Assembly: GCF_009766005.1 (NCBI RefSeq)
Contig: NZ_LMUK01000010.1
Location: forward strand, 62,001-126,000
From: Bradyrhizobium sp. S69
GTDB taxonomy: Bacteria > Pseudomonadota > Alphaproteobacteria > Rhizobiales > Xanthobacteraceae
DNA length: 64,000 nucleotides
Direction of reading: 5' to 3'
Made by a program: the position numbers and the translations under genes. Position 1 is the stretch's first letter, and every line of letters starts with the position of its first letter. This document shows, piece after piece, positions 25,153-34,678 of this stretch. The notes below the pieces were generated by a model, which worked only from the letters and a program-made list of their open reading frames with translations, was not told where the DNA came from and did no database searches.

Positions 25153-26217
25153 CTAAAACGTCAGGCGACCCGCGCGTACCTTTTCGCGCGGCGCCTCGAA
25201 CATGGCGTTAATCGCCTGACCGGTCCGGCCGACCAGCACGACCCCGTCGCCGGCATGGATCCGGATGGACTTTTGCGGCCCGGTGATCGGGTCGCCCTCG
25301 CGCCGGTTGATCTGCACGATGAAGAAGGCGCCGTTGGTGCGGGTCTCGATTTCCTCGATCGACAGATCGGTGAGTGCGCCGCCTTCCGGCGCCACCACGA
25401 CCTCGATCGCCAGACCCAGAACGCGCAGATTGCGCTCGAGGTCGCGCATCGAATCGGAGTCGCGGATGAAGCGCGAGGTTTCCGGAAACAACAGCATCCC
25501 GGCGATCCGCTCGGCGCCGATATGGGTCGGCAGCACGACCTTGTTGGCGCCGGCATGCAGCAATTTTCGTTCGGTCGAGACGGCGTCGCCGCGCGCGATG
25601 ATTTCGATCTTGCGGTTGAGGCTGCGCGCGCTCAACGTGATGAAGACGTTGGCGGCGTCGTTCGGCAGCACGCTGGCGAGCGCGCGGGCCCGATCGATGC
25701 CGGCGTCCTGCAGCGTGGTTTCATTGGTCGCGTCGCCCTGGATGCAGAGATGCCCGGCCTCGCGCGCCTGCTCGACGCGACGCTCATTCTGTTCGAGCAC
25801 CACGACATCGGCGCGGCCATCCTTCAGAGCCTTGGCGAGTTCGACACCGATGCGGCCATAACCACAGACGATGACATGATCGCTGAGTTTGTCGACTTCA
25901 GCCTGCATGCGCCGCCCGCCCAATAGCTGCTGCAGCGAGTTCAGCGTCATGAACTGAATCAGCGAACCGGTCAGGAAGATCATGCCGGTGCAACCAAGCG
26001 CCATGGTCGCCATGGTCACGACATGCAGATAGGTGGTGTCGATCGGACGCACTTCGCCGTAACCGACGGTGAAGACCGTCAGCGTCACCATGTAGAGCGC
26101 GTCCTGAAAGCTCCATCCTGCCTTCCAATAACCCGCAGTGGCAGCGACCCACACCACCATCATGAAAATGGAGCCGCGGATCAAGTTGCGGGATGGATAG
26201 GAATTCAAACTTTCCAT
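25153..26217 (-). CDS. Potassium channel with RCK (TrkA-N/TrkA-C) domains
   Basis: 354 residues. Two membrane helices (FMMVVWVAATAGYWKAG and VVTMATMALGCTGMIFLTG) flank a pore loop with the selectivity filter T50-V-G-Y-G54. The cytosolic TrkA-N domain opens with DHVIVCGYGRIGVELAKAL (Rossmann nucleotide site) and a TrkA-C domain fills the last 90 residues. This is the MthK/Kch two-helix architecture; it assembles as a tetramer and is gated by ligands bound to the RCK ring. Lies between surE and a hypothetical gene. Confidence 0.92.
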   Translation of the reverse strand: MESLNSYPSRNLIRGSIFMMVVWVAATAGYWKAGWSFQDALYMVTLTVFTVGYGEVRPIDTTYLHVVTMATMALGCTGMIFLTGSLIQFMTLNSLQQLLGGRRMQAEVDKLSDHVIVCGYGRIGVELAKALKDGRADVVVLEQNERRVEQAREAGHLCIQGDATNETTLQDAGIDRARALASVLPNDAANVFITLSARSLNRKIEIIARGDAVSTERKLLHAGANKVVLPTHIGAERIAGMLLFPETSRFIRDSDSMRDLERNLRVLGLAIEVVVAPEGGALTDLSIEEIETRTNGAFFIVQINRREGDPITGPQKSIRIHAGDGVVLVGRTGQAINAMFEAPREKVRAGRLTF

Positions 26218-26337
26218 CGCGGCTTCCGGGCCCGTTGCGCCCCCTCGGCCGCAACGTTACCGCGACTATGGCCAAAATCATCTGAAGCTAAAAGAGAAAT
26301 CCGCCGGACCACCGCGTTGGCGCCAACGCCAATGCCG

Positions 26338-26937
26338 TCAACGCTTGATCCGGATCCGCCACATAGGCGTGAATTTCGCGCTTCCGCCTTCGAGTCGCAT
26401 GGCGAATTTCGCAACGACCGGCGTTGCCGGCTCAACTTCCGGCACGGGCTTTACTGGCGCAGACCGAGGTCGCGATGGCGGTGGCTGGAGCGGAACGGCT
26501 TCCTGCAATGGCGAAACGCTGTTGCGCGGCGCCGGCTTGGCCTGGCGTGCCGGCGTCTGCAAACTCCTGTCCGCATTTGCCGGGTCCGGCGCAGTGGCGC
26601 GCGAGGCAGTTTTGGGCTTCACATCTCCCTTGACGTCTCTCTCAATGTCTCTTTTGGCCTCTCGCCCGGCCTCGGGCTTGGCTGGCTCAATTTTGGGCGC
26701 CGGTTTTGCCCGGTGCGGCGGCTCCGGATACCGCGCCCGCGCGATCGCCAGCCCCTGGCTGAAATCGTCGAGATTGAACCAGCGTTCTCCCGACAAGCCG
26801 TCCAGCAGATCGTCGTCCCACAGCCGGGAAATCTCGATGTCGAATTTGCTCTTCTGCTTCTGGTCGACCGCCTGCATGCCCTGGCCGGTCACGGCCCATT
26901 GCCGGCCCACCCAGAAGATGTCGCGATGCAAAGGCAT
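26338..26937 (-). CDS. Hypothetical protein with Pro/Lys-rich linker
   Basis: 199 residues. A folded-looking N-terminal part (1-75, IFWVGRQWAVTGQGMQAV, FDIEISRLWDDDLLDG) precedes a long charged Pro/Lys/Ala linker (about 76-170) and a short C-terminal segment (FAMRLEGGSAKFTPMWRIRI) with beta-strand character. No signal peptide or membrane helix. I do not recognise a family. It lies 109 bp downstream of serS on the same strand, in the position where related genomes also seem to carry a small conserved gene. Confidence 0.65.
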   Translation of the reverse strand: MPLHRDIFWVGRQWAVTGQGMQAVDQKQKSKFDIEISRLWDDDLLDGLSGERWFNLDDFSQGLAIARARYPEPPHRAKPAPKIEPAKPEAGREAKRDIERDVKGDVKPKTASRATAPDPANADRSLQTPARQAKPAPRNSVSPLQEAVPLQPPPSRPRSAPVKPVPEVEPATPVVAKFAMRLEGGSAKFTPMWRIRIKR

Positions 26938-27046
26938 TTTTCAAAACTTCGTTTCCGGCCAAAAAGGCCGCCGGGACGGAAACGAAGATACCGGCGCGGG
27001 CCGCCTCCGCAACAGCGAAGCGGTCCCGGACGGTTGATTGCCGCCG

Positions 27047-28336
27047 TTATGTGTCTTTTTCGACCAGTTTCAGCCCGCCCATATAAGGCTGCAAAACCTC
27101 AGGGACCGCGATCGCGCCGTTATCCTGCTGATAGGTTTCCATCACCGCGATCAGAGCCCGGCCGACGGCCGTTCCGGAACCGTTCAGCGTATGCACGAAA
27201 CGCGGTTTGCCGTCGGGTCCGCGATAGCGCGCATCCATCCGTCGCGCCTGAAAATCGCCGCACGCCGAGCAGCTCGAGATTTCGCGGTAGGCGCCGCCCT
27301 CTCCCTGCCCCGGCATCCAGACCTCGATGTCGTAAGTCTTTTGCGCGGCAAAGCCCATGTCGCCCGCGCACAGGGTCATCACGCGATAATGCAGATCGAG
27401 CCGGCGCAGCACTTCCTCGGCACAGGCCAGCATCCGCTCGTGCTCGTCCCTGCTGGTCTCAGGCGTCGTGATCGAAACCAGTTCCACTTTCGTAAATTGA
27501 TGCTGGCGGATCATGCCCCTTGTATCGCGGCCCGCCGCTCCCGCCTCGGCGCGAAAACACGGCGTCAGCGCGGTCAGGCGCATCGGCAGTTGCTTGTCAT
27601 CGACGATGGATTCACGGACCAGGTTGGTCAGCGGGACTTCGGCGGTCGGGATGAGCCAATATCCATCGCCAACCGGAAATTGATCCTCGCGAAACTTCGG
27701 CAGTTGCGCCGTGCCGAACATCGCTTCGTCGCGTACCATGAGCGGCGGATTGATCTCGGCATAACCATGCTCGTTAGTATGCAGATCGAGCATGAACTGC
27801 CCGATTGCCCGCTCCAGTCGCGCGAGGCCTTTCTTCAGCACGACAAAGCGCGCGCCGCTCAGCTTCGCCGCCGCATCGAAATCCATGTAACCCATGGCTT
27901 CGCCGAGATCGAAATGCGGCTTCGGCTCGAACGCATAGTTGCGCACCGCGCCGAATACGTGGCGCTGTACGTTGCCGTGTTCGTTGACGCCTTCGGGGAC
28001 TTCATCCAGCGGTAGGTTCGGTATGGCAGCGAGTTCGTTGCTCAGCTCTTCATCCGCCGTCTTTGCTGCGGCCTCCAGCTCCGGCATCGTGGTCTTGAGT
28101 TCCGCAACCTCCGCCATCAGCTTGGCCGCGCGCGCGTCGTCCTTCGCTTTCTTGGCGTCACCGATTTCCTTCGATGCGGAATTGCGCCGCGCCTGCGCCT
28201 GTTCCGACGCCAGAATCGCCGCGCGGCGCTTCTCGTCGATCGCCAGCAGCGACGCCGACAACGGCTCCAGCCCGCGCCGCTTCAACGCGGCGTCGAATGC
28301 CTCGGGGTTTTCGCGGATCGATTTGATGTCGTGCAT
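27047..28336 (-). CDS. serS: Seryl-tRNA synthetase
   Basis: 429 residues from ATG 28336, with GGA upstream (a GTG two codons earlier is less likely). The N-terminal tRNA-binding coiled coil ([18 protein letters not shown] to about 100) precedes the class II core: motif 2 ([20 protein letters not shown]) and motif 3 ([18 protein letters not shown]). It charges tRNA-Ser and, for selenoproteins, tRNA-Sec. Downstream of tatC in the conserved tat-serS-surE order. Confidence 0.96.
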   Translation of the reverse strand: MHDIKSIRENPEAFDAALKRRGLEPLSASLLAIDEKRRAAILASEQAQARRNSASKEIGDAKKAKDDARAAKLMAEVAELKTTMPELEAAAKTADEELSNELAAIPNLPLDEVPEGVNEHGNVQRHVFGAVRNYAFEPKPHFDLGEAMGYMDFDAAAKLSGARFVVLKKGLARLERAIGQFMLDLHTNEHGYAEINPPLMVRDEAMFGTAQLPKFREDQFPVGDGYWLIPTAEVPLTNLVRESIVDDKQLPMRLTALTPCFRAEAGAAGRDTRGMIRQHQFTKVELVSITTPETSRDEHERMLACAEEVLRRLDLHYRVMTLCAGDMGFAAQKTYDIEVWMPGQGEGGAYREISSCSACGDFQARRMDARYRGPDGKPRFVHTLNGSGTAVGRALIAVMETYQQDNGAIAVPEVLQPYMGGLKLVEKDT

Positions 28337-28350
28337 GACCACATTCCTGC

Positions 28351-28433
28351 GTCATAGCCGGATTTATTCCGGCCATCCACGTCTTTGCCGCGTTAGAACA
28401 AGTCGTGGATGCCCGGGTCAAGCCCGGGCATGA
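28351..28433. repeat. Palindromic repeat (GGGTCAAGCCC type), copy 2
   Basis: Contains ATGCCCGGG-TCAAG-CCCGGGCAT (28408-28432), paired further by GCCATCCACG with CGTGGATG. It lies between serS and tatC. It belongs with the elements at 21307-21394 and 53528-53612. Confidence 0.7.
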
Positions 28434-28484
28434 CGAATCGCGGGCGTTATCGCGCAATGATAGGTGAAACGGTGGCCTTACGCC

Positions 28485-29312
28485 CTACTCCGCCGGGGTC
28501 GTGGTTGGCGGCGGCGGGGCTGCCGGGGGCGGCGTGGTGGCCTTGGCGGCGGCGGCAGCGGCCCGCTTTTCGACGATGCTCACCGCGATAATCGAGCCTT
28601 CGTAGAGCGCCAACAGCGGCAGCGCCAGCGAGGCCTGGCTCAGCACGTCTGGCGGCGTCAGCACGGCGGCGATGATGAAGGCGACCACGATGAAATAGCG
28701 GCGCTTCTCGCGCAGCATCTTCGCGGTGATGATGCCGATCCGTCCCAACAGCGTCAGGATCACCGGCAACTGGAACGCGATACCGAACGCGAAGATCAGC
28801 GACATCATCAGCGACAGATATTCGCCGACTTTCGGCAGCAACTGGATTTGCGCGGTCTCGGCGCCGCCGGATTGCTGCATGCCGAGCGAAAACCGCACCA
28901 GCATCGGCAGCACCACGAAATATACCAGCATCGATCCCATCACGAAGAAAAATGGCGTCGCGATCAGATACGGCAGGAAGGCGCCGCGCTCGTGCTTGTA
29001 GAGGCCGGGCGCCACGAACTTGTAGATCTGCGTCGCCACGATCGGGAACGAAATGAAGCCAGCGCCAAACAGCGCCAGCTTCAACTGGGTGATGAAATAT
29101 TCCAACAGCGCCGTGTAGATGAATTTCGAATTCTCGGCGCCGGCGACCCAGACGAACGGCCATACCAGGATGTTGTAGATCTGCTTGGCGAAGAAGAAGC
29201 AGAAGATGAAGGCTATGCCGAAGCCAAGCAGGGCCTTGATCAGCCGCGAACGCAGCTCGATCAGATGGTCCATCAGCGGCGCTTTGCTGGCCTCGATATC
29301 CTCGGCGCTCAT
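28485..29312 (-). CDS. tatC: Sec-independent translocase subunit TatC
   Basis: 275 residues, six hydrophobic segments. The cytoplasmic N-terminus has the signal-peptide-binding sequence [40 protein letters not shown] is TM3; [21 protein letters not shown] contains the conserved FGxxFQxP motif. The C-terminus is Pro/Ala/Thr-rich. TatC recognises twin-arginine signal peptides. It overlaps tatB by 4 bp. Confidence 0.96.
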   Translation of the reverse strand: MSAEDIEASKAPLMDHLIELRSRLIKALLGFGIAFIFCFFFAKQIYNILVWPFVWVAGAENSKFIYTALLEYFITQLKLALFGAGFISFPIVATQIYKFVAPGLYKHERGAFLPYLIATPFFFVMGSMLVYFVVLPMLVRFSLGMQQSGGAETAQIQLLPKVGEYLSLMMSLIFAFGIAFQLPVILTLLGRIGIITAKMLREKRRYFIVVAFIIAAVLTPPDVLSQASLALPLLALYEGSIIAVSIVEKRAAAAAAKATTPPPAAPPPPTTTPAE

Positions 29313-29902
29313 GAGGCTTTGGCGTCCCTGGGGATTTCGGGCGCAGCGTGCTGCGCGGCCGGCTCAGGCTGAGTCTCTGGCGTGATCACCAGGGGTTCTG
29401 ACACCGCGCTGTGGGTGGTCGCCTCGACCAATGTTTCAGGGGTTGGCGGTTCCGGCGTGGTCGGCGCCGCCAGCGCGTCACTTGACGTCGCCGGCGCATC
29501 GCCGTGCGATGTCGCCATCGCATCGCCATGCGATGTCGCCGGCGCATCGCTGGTCGAGCCGGCCGCGGTCTCGTTCGACGTCGCCACCTGCGGATCCATC
29601 GGCTTGTCTGGATCGTCGATCCGCAAGGCGCTGGTGACGTCCTTTTGCAGCGACGTCATGATGTTGCCGCCGGCAAATCCGCTGGCGGCCTCCTTCACCT
29701 CGTCGAAGCTTTTCTTGAGGTCGGCCATTTCGGCCTCGCGCATGGCTTCCTGGAACTGGCCCTGGAATTCGGCGGCCATCTTGCGCGCCTTGCCCATCCA
29801 TTGCCCGACCATGCGCAGCACGCCCGGCAATTCCTTCGGGCCAATGGCGATCAGCGCGACGACCGCGATGACCGCTATTTCACTCCACCCGATGTCGAAC
29901 AT
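29309..29902 (-). CDS. tatB: Sec-independent translocase subunit TatB
   Basis: 197 residues. The N-terminal helix [21 protein letters not shown] with the hinge GPKELPG is diagnostic of TatB, followed by an amphipathic helix ([19 protein letters not shown]) and a long acidic Pro/Thr/Ala-rich tail (about 110-197) with [13 protein letters not shown] tandem repeats. TatB pairs with TatC in the receptor complex. Stop overlaps the tatC start. Confidence 0.95.
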   Translation of the reverse strand: MFDIGWSEIAVIAVVALIAIGPKELPGVLRMVGQWMGKARKMAAEFQGQFQEAMREAEMADLKKSFDEVKEAASGFAGGNIMTSLQKDVTSALRIDDPDKPMDPQVATSNETAAGSTSDAPATSHGDAMATSHGDAPATSSDALAAPTTPEPPTPETLVEATTHSAVSEPLVITPETQPEPAAQHAAPEIPRDAKAS

Positions 29903-30015
29903 GAAAAATCCCGCTCACGCAAAGCGATCACCCGCCGCGATGGCTTTGCCGCAAGTCTCGTTCGGAAAGCAAGTCTTCTTCGAAGAGCAAGTCTTGTTGG
30001 AAAATCAAGTCTTGC

Positions 30016-30252
30016 TCAGACAGCCTTGCTGCCGACATCCGACCGCGCCGCCGTCGACGGCGTGGCGTTGTGGTCGATCGACTTCACGGGCTCGGACTTT
30101 TCCGCAGTCGTATCGTCGTCCTGCATGCCCTTCTTGAACGCCTTGATGCCCTGCGCGACGTCGCCCATCAGGTCCGAAATCTTGCCGCGACCGAACAACA
30201 GCAGGACGACTGCGATCACGATGATCCAGTGCCAAATGCTAAGCGAACCCAT
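30016..30252 (-). CDS. tatA: Sec-independent translocase subunit TatA
   Basis: 78 residues from ATG 30252 (AGGG upstream; a 5-codon extension to 30267 is less likely). [21 protein letters not shown] gives the pore-forming N-terminal helix, [22 protein letters not shown] the amphipathic helix, then a polar tail. Oligomers of TatA open the transport channel. With tatB and tatC it forms an operon downstream of scpB. Confidence 0.96.
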   Translation of the reverse strand: MGSLSIWHWIIVIAVVLLLFGRGKISDLMGDVAQGIKAFKKGMQDDDTTAEKSEPVKSIDHNATPSTAARSDVGSKAV

Positions 30253-30403
30253 CCTGCAACCCTCCAAACATCTGGATCAACGATCCAGCCTTCATCTCAT
30301 CGGAAACTAGGCTTTGGAGGTGTCAAAAACAAGGACTTACGCCCGGTCAAATGGTCGATAGCGCGCTACCGTTAACCGGGAATATCGGCGCTGTTCTGCC
30401 GAT

Positions 30404-31126
30404 CTAGCCCTCTTCGCCACCGGTTTCCGGATCGGCTGCCGGCGCCAGCAGCAGTTCCAGATTATCGCCGATCTCCAGCGGATCCTCGTCGTCACGCAGC
30501 GCCGGATCATCCGATGGCGCGGGAACGCTGAACCCGGAAGGCAGCCGCGAATCCAATAGGCCCGTTCCCTTCAGTTCCTCAAGGCCCGGCAGGTCGCCGA
30601 GCGCTTCCAGGCTGAACTGGGACAAGAAGGCCTCGGTGGTTCCGAAGGTCAGCGGACGGCCGGGCGTCTTCCTGCGGCCGCGCGGGCGGATCCAGCCGGT
30701 TTCCAGCAGCACGTCGAGCGTGCCCTTTGAGGTGACCACGCCGCGGATTTCCTCGATCTCGGCCCGCGTCACCGGCTGGTGATAGGCGATGATCGCCAGC
30801 ATTTCGATCGCCGCGCGCGACAGCCGCCGCGTCTCGGTGCTTTCGCGGGTCATCAGCCAGGACAGATCGCCGGCGGTGCGGAAGGTCCATTTATTGGCGA
30901 CGCGGACCAGATTGACGCCGCGCAAGGCGTAATCGGCCTGCAATTGGGCCAGCGCTTGCTTGATATCGACACCATCGGGCATCCGCTTGGCGAGCGTGGC
31001 TTGATCGAGCGGCTCGGTCGATGCGAACAGCAGCGCCTCCAGGAGCCGAAGTTCCTCGGGTCGGGCTTGCGGATCCACCGGATGGTCCTCGTCATCGACT
31101 ATGCGTTTTTCGGCCAGGCTAGCCAT
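30404..31126 (-). CDS. scpB: Segregation and condensation protein ScpB
   Basis: 240 residues. Two winged-helix domains are seen in LLEALLFASTEPLDQATLAKRM and the signature RLSRAAIEMLAIIAYHQPVTRAEIEEIRG, then LLETGWIRPRGRRKTPGRPLTFGTTEAFL. An acidic C-terminal tail (about 200-240) is typical of alphaproteobacteria. As a dimer it binds ScpA in the SMC-ScpAB condensin. 20 bp downstream of scpA. Confidence 0.95.
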   Translation of the reverse strand: MASLAEKRIVDDEDHPVDPQARPEELRLLEALLFASTEPLDQATLAKRMPDGVDIKQALAQLQADYALRGVNLVRVANKWTFRTAGDLSWLMTRESTETRRLSRAAIEMLAIIAYHQPVTRAEIEEIRGVVTSKGTLDVLLETGWIRPRGRRKTPGRPLTFGTTEAFLSQFSLEALGDLPGLEELKGTGLLDSRLPSGFSVPAPSDDPALRDDEDPLEIGDNLELLLAPAADPETGGEEG

Positions 31127-31146
31127 GGCTCGTCTCCTTCTTCCAC

Positions 31147-31971
31147 TTACTCGACAGGTAGATCCGGCGCAGACATTGCGGCGGCAACGGGCACACGCTT
31201 GCGAAAATAAAGCGGGGCGAACGCCTCTTTCTGGTTCAGTTCCATCTCGCCTTCCCGCACCAGCTCAAGGGCGGCGGCAAAGCTCGATGCAAAGACGGTC
31301 GCTTTTTGCGAGGGATCGACGACGTAGCTCAAAAGATATTCGTCGAGGCAGCTCCACTCCTCGGCGATACCGACCAGCCGCTCCAGCGAGGCCCGTGCTT
31401 CCGCCAGCGACCACACCGTGCGCTTGGCCAGATGCACCGTGGTCAGCACCCGCTGCTGGCGCTGCACCGCATAGGCCGTCAGTAGATCGTACAGGGTCGC
31501 CGTGAATTTGGGATGCTTGACCTCGGCGATCGCTTCGGGGTCGCCGCGCGGAAAAATATCGCGCTGCAATTGGGGACGGTTCATCAACCGGTTCGACGCT
31601 TCGCGAATGGCCTCCAGCCGACGCAGCCGGTTGGCCAGCGCGGTCGCCATTTCCTCGGCGCTCGGCCCGTCAGGGGTCGCCGGTTCCGGCAGCAACAGCC
31701 GCGACTTGAGGAACGCCAGCCAAGCCGCCATCACTAGGTAATCGGCCGCCAGTTCCAGTCGTATTTTGCGGGCAGCCTCGATGAACACCAGATATTGGTC
31801 GGCGAGCGCCAGAATGGAAATCTTGGCGAGATCGACCTTTTGCTGCCGCGCCAGCGCTAGCAACAGGTCGAGCGGGCCCTCATAGCCCTCGACATCGACG
31901 ACCAGCGACGGCTCGCCTTCGACGATCTCGGCCGGCCGCCCGGTTTCAAACGATAGAATTTCCGCGCTCAT
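31147..31971 (-). CDS. scpA: Segregation and condensation protein ScpA
   Basis: 274 residues, the kleisin of bacterial SMC. VDVEGYEGPLDLLLALARQQKVDLAKISI is the ScpA signature, and the C-terminus has the winged helix bound by SMC (TVFASSFAAALELVREGEMELNQKEAFAPLYFRKR). It overlaps nagZ by 4 bp (31968-31971), so translation is probably coupled. Confidence 0.95.
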   Translation of the reverse strand: MSAEILSFETGRPAEIVEGEPSLVVDVEGYEGPLDLLLALARQQKVDLAKISILALADQYLVFIEAARKIRLELAADYLVMAAWLAFLKSRLLLPEPATPDGPSAEEMATALANRLRRLEAIREASNRLMNRPQLQRDIFPRGDPEAIAEVKHPKFTATLYDLLTAYAVQRQQRVLTTVHLAKRTVWSLAEARASLERLVGIAEEWSCLDEYLLSYVVDPSQKATVFASSFAAALELVREGEMELNQKEAFAPLYFRKRVPVAAAMSAPDLPVE

Positions 31972-32996
31972 GCGCTCTTCATCCCTGCCCGATCCAACAA
32001 CACATCCAGTTCCGCCCGCGCCGCCAACCGATCGAATGGCTGCGGCGGCTTGCGCGACGCCAGCGCGCGTTTGGCGCGCTCCAGCGCCTTGCCCGACAAT
32101 TCGGGCGTCTCACCGGCAACTTCCTGCATCTCGTCGAGCTTGCCGTTGCAGTGCAGGACCATGTCGCAACCCGCGGCGACGATGGCGCGGGTCCGCTCGG
32201 CAATCGATCCCGCCAGCGCATTCATCGACACGTCGTCACTCATCAACAAACCTTGGAACCCGATCACGCCGCGAATCACCTGTTCGATGATTGTCGCAGA
32301 AGTCGTCGCGGGATGAACGGGGTCCAGCGCGCTAAACACAACATGTGCAGTCATCGCCATCGGCAGGTCCGCCAACGGCCGAAACGCCGCAAAATCGGTC
32401 CGTTCCAGCTCTTTTTGCGGCGTATCGACCTCCGGAAGCCTGAAATGGGTGTCCGCGGTGGCCCGGCCATGCCCTGGAATATGCTTGAGCACCGGCAGGA
32501 TGCCGCCTTGTTCCAGGCCTTCGGTGACGGCGCGGCCGATCGCGGCGACCTTTGCGGGCTCGGTTCCATAGGCCCGGTTGCCGATGACGGCATCGGCGCC
32601 ATCGATCGGCACATCCGCCAGCGGCAGGCAATCGACGGTGATGCCCAATTGGATCAGATCGTCCGCGATCAGACGGGCGCTCAACCGCGCCGCCTCAAGA
32701 CCAAGTGCCGGATCGATGTCGTACAGCGCGCCAAATACGGCGCCGGGCGGGTAGACCGGCCAGTGCGGCGGTCCAAGGCGCTGCACCCTGCCGCCCTCTT
32801 GGTCGACCAGGACCGGAGCCTCCGGATCACCAACCGCGGCGCGTAATTCCGAAACAAGCTGAGCGACTTGGGCCGGCGTTTCAATATTTCGTTTGAAGAG
32901 GATAAATCCCCATGGGCGCTCCCCACGGATGAATTGGCGCTCAGCGGCGCTCAATTCCAGTCCGGAGATACCCGTGATGAAGGCCCGCGTGCTCAT
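31968..32996 (-). CDS. nagZ: Beta-N-acetylhexosaminidase NagZ
   Basis: 342 residues, glycoside hydrolase family 3 fold. The N-terminal barrel starts ITGISGLELSAAERQFIRGE; the flexible loop with the catalytic His is KHIPGHGRATADTHFRLP, and the nucleophile Asp lies in LLMSDDVSMNAL. It removes GlcNAc from GlcNAc-1,6-anhydroMurNAc peptides in peptidoglycan recycling. The lytic transglycosylase at 9430 would make such substrates. Followed by scpA. Confidence 0.95.
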   Translation of the reverse strand: MSTRAFITGISGLELSAAERQFIRGERPWGFILFKRNIETPAQVAQLVSELRAAVGDPEAPVLVDQEGGRVQRLGPPHWPVYPPGAVFGALYDIDPALGLEAARLSARLIADDLIQLGITVDCLPLADVPIDGADAVIGNRAYGTEPAKVAAIGRAVTEGLEQGGILPVLKHIPGHGRATADTHFRLPEVDTPQKELERTDFAAFRPLADLPMAMTAHVVFSALDPVHPATTSATIIEQVIRGVIGFQGLLMSDDVSMNALAGSIAERTRAIVAAGCDMVLHCNGKLDEMQEVAGETPELSGKALERAKRALASRKPPQPFDRLAARAELDVLLDRAGMKSA

Positions 32997-33044
32997 GAGG
33001 GGCCGATTAGCCCTCTGTTAACCCTCGGGTCAAGGAAACGGCCG

Positions 33045-34571
33045 TTAATTCCTTTGGATGATGCATTGCGGGCCGCCGGCCGCCTTCAGACTACTGCAAA
33101 CCTGCGTCGCCTGATCCACCGAGCTGAACGGACCGGCAAACGCCCGGTAATAGATCCCCTTCTCGCCGAGATCGACGCGCTTCACGAGCACCGACTGTGA
33201 GCCGAGCACGCTTGGGTACTTGCCTTGCAGTACCCGGTAGGAAGATTGGGCGTCGGCTTCATTCTTCTGCGACGAGACCTGCACCAGATAGCCGCCGCCG
33301 GAACTGGCGGCAGCGGGCGCAATCGGCACCGGCGCGTTGGTCGCCACTCGGGTTGGCGCGGCCGGCGCTGGCGCCGGCTGAGCCGCGGCCTGCGGCGACA
33401 GCGACAATGGTGCATTGGCGCTCGAGGCACTGGCATTGGCGTTCGCAGCCGAGGCTGCCGACGGCGTTCTCGGCGCACGGGCCGCGGCGGTAGCAGGCTT
33501 TGCCGCCGGGGGCTGCTGGGATGCTGAGGTAACGGGCGTCCCGGAGGCATCCGGCTGGTCGCCACGAACCGTAAACGTCTTGATCGCGCGCGGCTGGTTG
33601 TTCGGCATCGTGCCGTTGGCGCTATTCGCCGGCGGCGGGCCGTTCGGCGAAACGCTCGCGGGCGATGGCGGATTGGCATTTTGATTGAGCGCCGGAAACA
33701 CCATGCGCGGCCCGGACTGGGTGTTGGCATTGACGTCGACCGGCGCTTCCTCGCGCGGGACGATCTTTTCGGTGCCATCGCCCCCGGCTAGGCGATCCGG
33801 CACCTTGCCGGTGCTGTCAGCCGCCGCGGGTATGATCTTGGTCGGAGTGGTATCTGCCTTGATGATCGGTGGGTCGCCGCTGCGGGGCGATCCAACATAG
33901 GTCCGATAGGCAAACGCGGCTCCCGTCCCGACCACCGCCAGTGCGAGAACCACGATCACGGTGGCAAGGCCGCCGCGGCGCTTCTGGACCGGCTCTTCGC
34001 CGTCGTCATATCCATCCTGATACGCGTAGGCGTCATCCTGATAGGCCGGGTCCTGCGGGTTGTCGTGGCCGCCGGCCACCAGCTCACCGTACAGCGCGTC
34101 GTCGTAGCGCGCGGGATCGAGCGGCGTATCCGCTTCGGCATAGACCGGCGCGGAATCATATTCTTCATGCTGGGGCTCGGGCGCCGGCTCGGCATGCTGG
34201 GCCGCATAGCGCCGTAGCGGATGCTCCGCGGCCGGATAGTCCGGCTCGGCATGATCCTCCGCTGGATAAGGATCGTCGTGATACGAGGGCGCGGGCGTCT
34301 CCTGCCGTGCCGCGCGTTGCATCCACGGCGGCGGCCCGGCCGGCGGGTCCTCGTGGATCTCTTCCGGTTGGTATTGATCATGCGGCGGCGCGCTGCGCGG
34401 CGGCACCTGCTGATTGGCGCGACCGATATTAGCAAACGGATCGGTCTGGCCGATCAGGCGCGCCAGTTCGGCCAGCGGATCGCTCTCGGCTCTTGCAGGC
34501 GCATGCTGATCGTCGCCGTGACCGTAGCCGTCGTCGGCGGGAAAAGGTCTGTCCTGATATCGATCAACCAT
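33045..34571 (-). CDS. SPOR-domain membrane protein
   Basis: 508 residues. A long acidic, Pro-rich cytoplasmic part (1-195) precedes one transmembrane helix (201-222, GLATVIVVLALAVVGTGAAF), then a low-complexity periplasmic linker rich in Pro/Ala/Ser/Asn, and a C-terminal SPOR domain (about 430-506, GGGYLVQVSSQKNEADAQSSYRVLQGKYP... ) that binds glycan strands stripped of stem peptides at division sites. The topology is FtsN-like, and its place between nagZ and argS fits a cell-envelope role. Confidence 0.9.
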   Translation of the reverse strand: MVDRYQDRPFPADDGYGHGDDQHAPARAESDPLAELARLIGQTDPFANIGRANQQVPPRSAPPHDQYQPEEIHEDPPAGPPPWMQRAARQETPAPSYHDDPYPAEDHAEPDYPAAEHPLRRYAAQHAEPAPEPQHEEYDSAPVYAEADTPLDPARYDDALYGELVAGGHDNPQDPAYQDDAYAYQDGYDDGEEPVQKRRGGLATVIVVLALAVVGTGAAFAYRTYVGSPRSGDPPIIKADTTPTKIIPAAADSTGKVPDRLAGGDGTEKIVPREEAPVDVNANTQSGPRMVFPALNQNANPPSPASVSPNGPPPANSANGTMPNNQPRAIKTFTVRGDQPDASGTPVTSASQQPPAAKPATAAARAPRTPSAASAANANASASSANAPLSLSPQAAAQPAPAPAAPTRVATNAPVPIAPAAASSGGGYLVQVSSQKNEADAQSSYRVLQGKYPSVLGSQSVLVKRVDLGEKGIYYRAFAGPFSSVDQATQVCSSLKAAGGPQCIIQRN

Positions 34572-34678
34572 CGTGATGATGCGTCCCCTTCGGGAAAGCT
34601 GCCAACTCGCTTTTCGAAAAAACGAACCAACCGCTGCCAGATGCCCTCACACCCCCATGTGAGAGCCTTCGCCCCTAA